DNA from: FEN-727 sp036508635
GTDB lineage: Bacteria; Actinomycetota; Geothermincolia; Fen-727; Anoxymicrobiaceae
Direction of reading: 5' to 3'
Assembly: GCA_036508635.1 (NCBI GenBank)
Contig: DATCGY010000090.1
Coordinates: 1 to 11,855, forward strand
Length of the DNA: 11,855 nt
Shown: in pieces, positions 11,788 to 11,855 of the stretch
Layout of the letters: each line of letters begins with the position of its first letter
Numbering within the stretch: position 1 is the first letter of the stretch
Program-made: the position numbers and the translations under genes
The notes under the pieces: model-generated
Database searches by the model: none
Told to the model about the DNA's origin: nothing
What the model saw: the letters and a program-made list of their open reading frames with translations, nothing else

Positions 11788-11855
11788 ATGAGACGGGGAG
11801 TTATCTGTTTACTGGTTCTTGCCTTGGCGGTTGGTTCATGCTTGATGGTGATGGG
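11788..11855 (+). CDS. Start of a secreted or lipoprotein gene (cut by window edge)
   Basis: Only 22 codons are visible. ATG 11788 follows GGGAGGT by 4 bp. The peptide MRRGVICLLVLALAVGSCLM has two arginines, a hydrophobic core and VGSC, an acceptable lipobox, so it is probably an exported lipoprotein or has a cleaved signal peptide. The terminator 14 bp upstream implies leader-controlled expression. The mature function is not visible. Confidence 0.6.
   Translation, partial: MRRGVICLLVLALAVGSCLMVM

Noticed and set aside
1..11855. tRNA genes and CRISPR arrays
   Set aside because: I found no T-loop/anticodon arrangement with flanking acceptor pairing, and no regularly spaced short direct repeats; the only periodic units are protein-coding modules.

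Overview
The window looks like a chromosomal segment of a high-GC Gram-positive bacterium. The best guess is a deep-branching actinomycetote of the Geothermincolia/OPB41 kind. The reasons are GC-rich third codon positions in every convincing gene, a type A RNase P RNA, a secreted L,D-transpeptidase, and C-terminal modules built around a [K]xWY[FL]AEG motif, which I associate with uncultured Actinomycetota and Chloroflexota. This placement is inference; no taxonomic marker protein is present.

Left part (1-3540). A histidine-phosphatase gene runs rightward behind a TATAAT box. A multi-branched inverted repeat follows, then rnpB, the RNase P RNA, with its own -10 box. A leftward two-gene operon faces rnpB: a zinc-type cation diffusion facilitator whose stop overlaps (ATGA) the start of a cysteine-rich double [4Fe-4S] protein. 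The transporter has a leader of about 160 nt with a long-range inverted repeat, and direct repeats one helical turn apart sit where its -35 box should be. A small cupin gene is transcribed divergently.

Middle (3526-6750). An alpha/beta hydrolase gene runs leftward and overlaps (ATGA) what I read as a frameshifted, truncated flavodoxin-like remnant. Divergently, an ECF-type sigma factor is translationally coupled (ATGA) to a membrane-anchored FecR-domain protein with two fibronectin-III-like domains. The two probably form a regulatory pair.

Right-middle (6752-10268). Two leftward envelope genes follow: a secreted FN3-YkuD L,D-transpeptidase with four WYFAEG modules, and a zinc-ribbon, proline-rich, single-span membrane protein with an NTF2/DUF4878-like outer domain. 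With the sigma/FecR pair they form an envelope-themed neighbourhood, but no regulatory link is proven.

Right end (10330-11855). A short rightward ORF of unknown function runs into an IS110-family element. The transposase has all four DEDD residues but lacks the usual C-terminal serine region, so the copy is probably truncated. The noncoding DNA upstream of the transposase folds into several hairpins, one of which hides the transposase Shine-Dalgarno; this is also where an IS110 bridge RNA would lie. Beyond it, a structured leader with a strong intrinsic terminator sits 14 bp before the start of a lipoprotein-like gene cut by the window edge. That arrangement suggests attenuation or a riboswitch of a class I cannot identify.

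I saw no tRNA, CRISPR array, or obviously new defence system. The most promising unexplained items are the terminator-containing leader at the right edge, the IS110 noncoding RNA region, the transporter operator/leader and the flavodoxin remnant.
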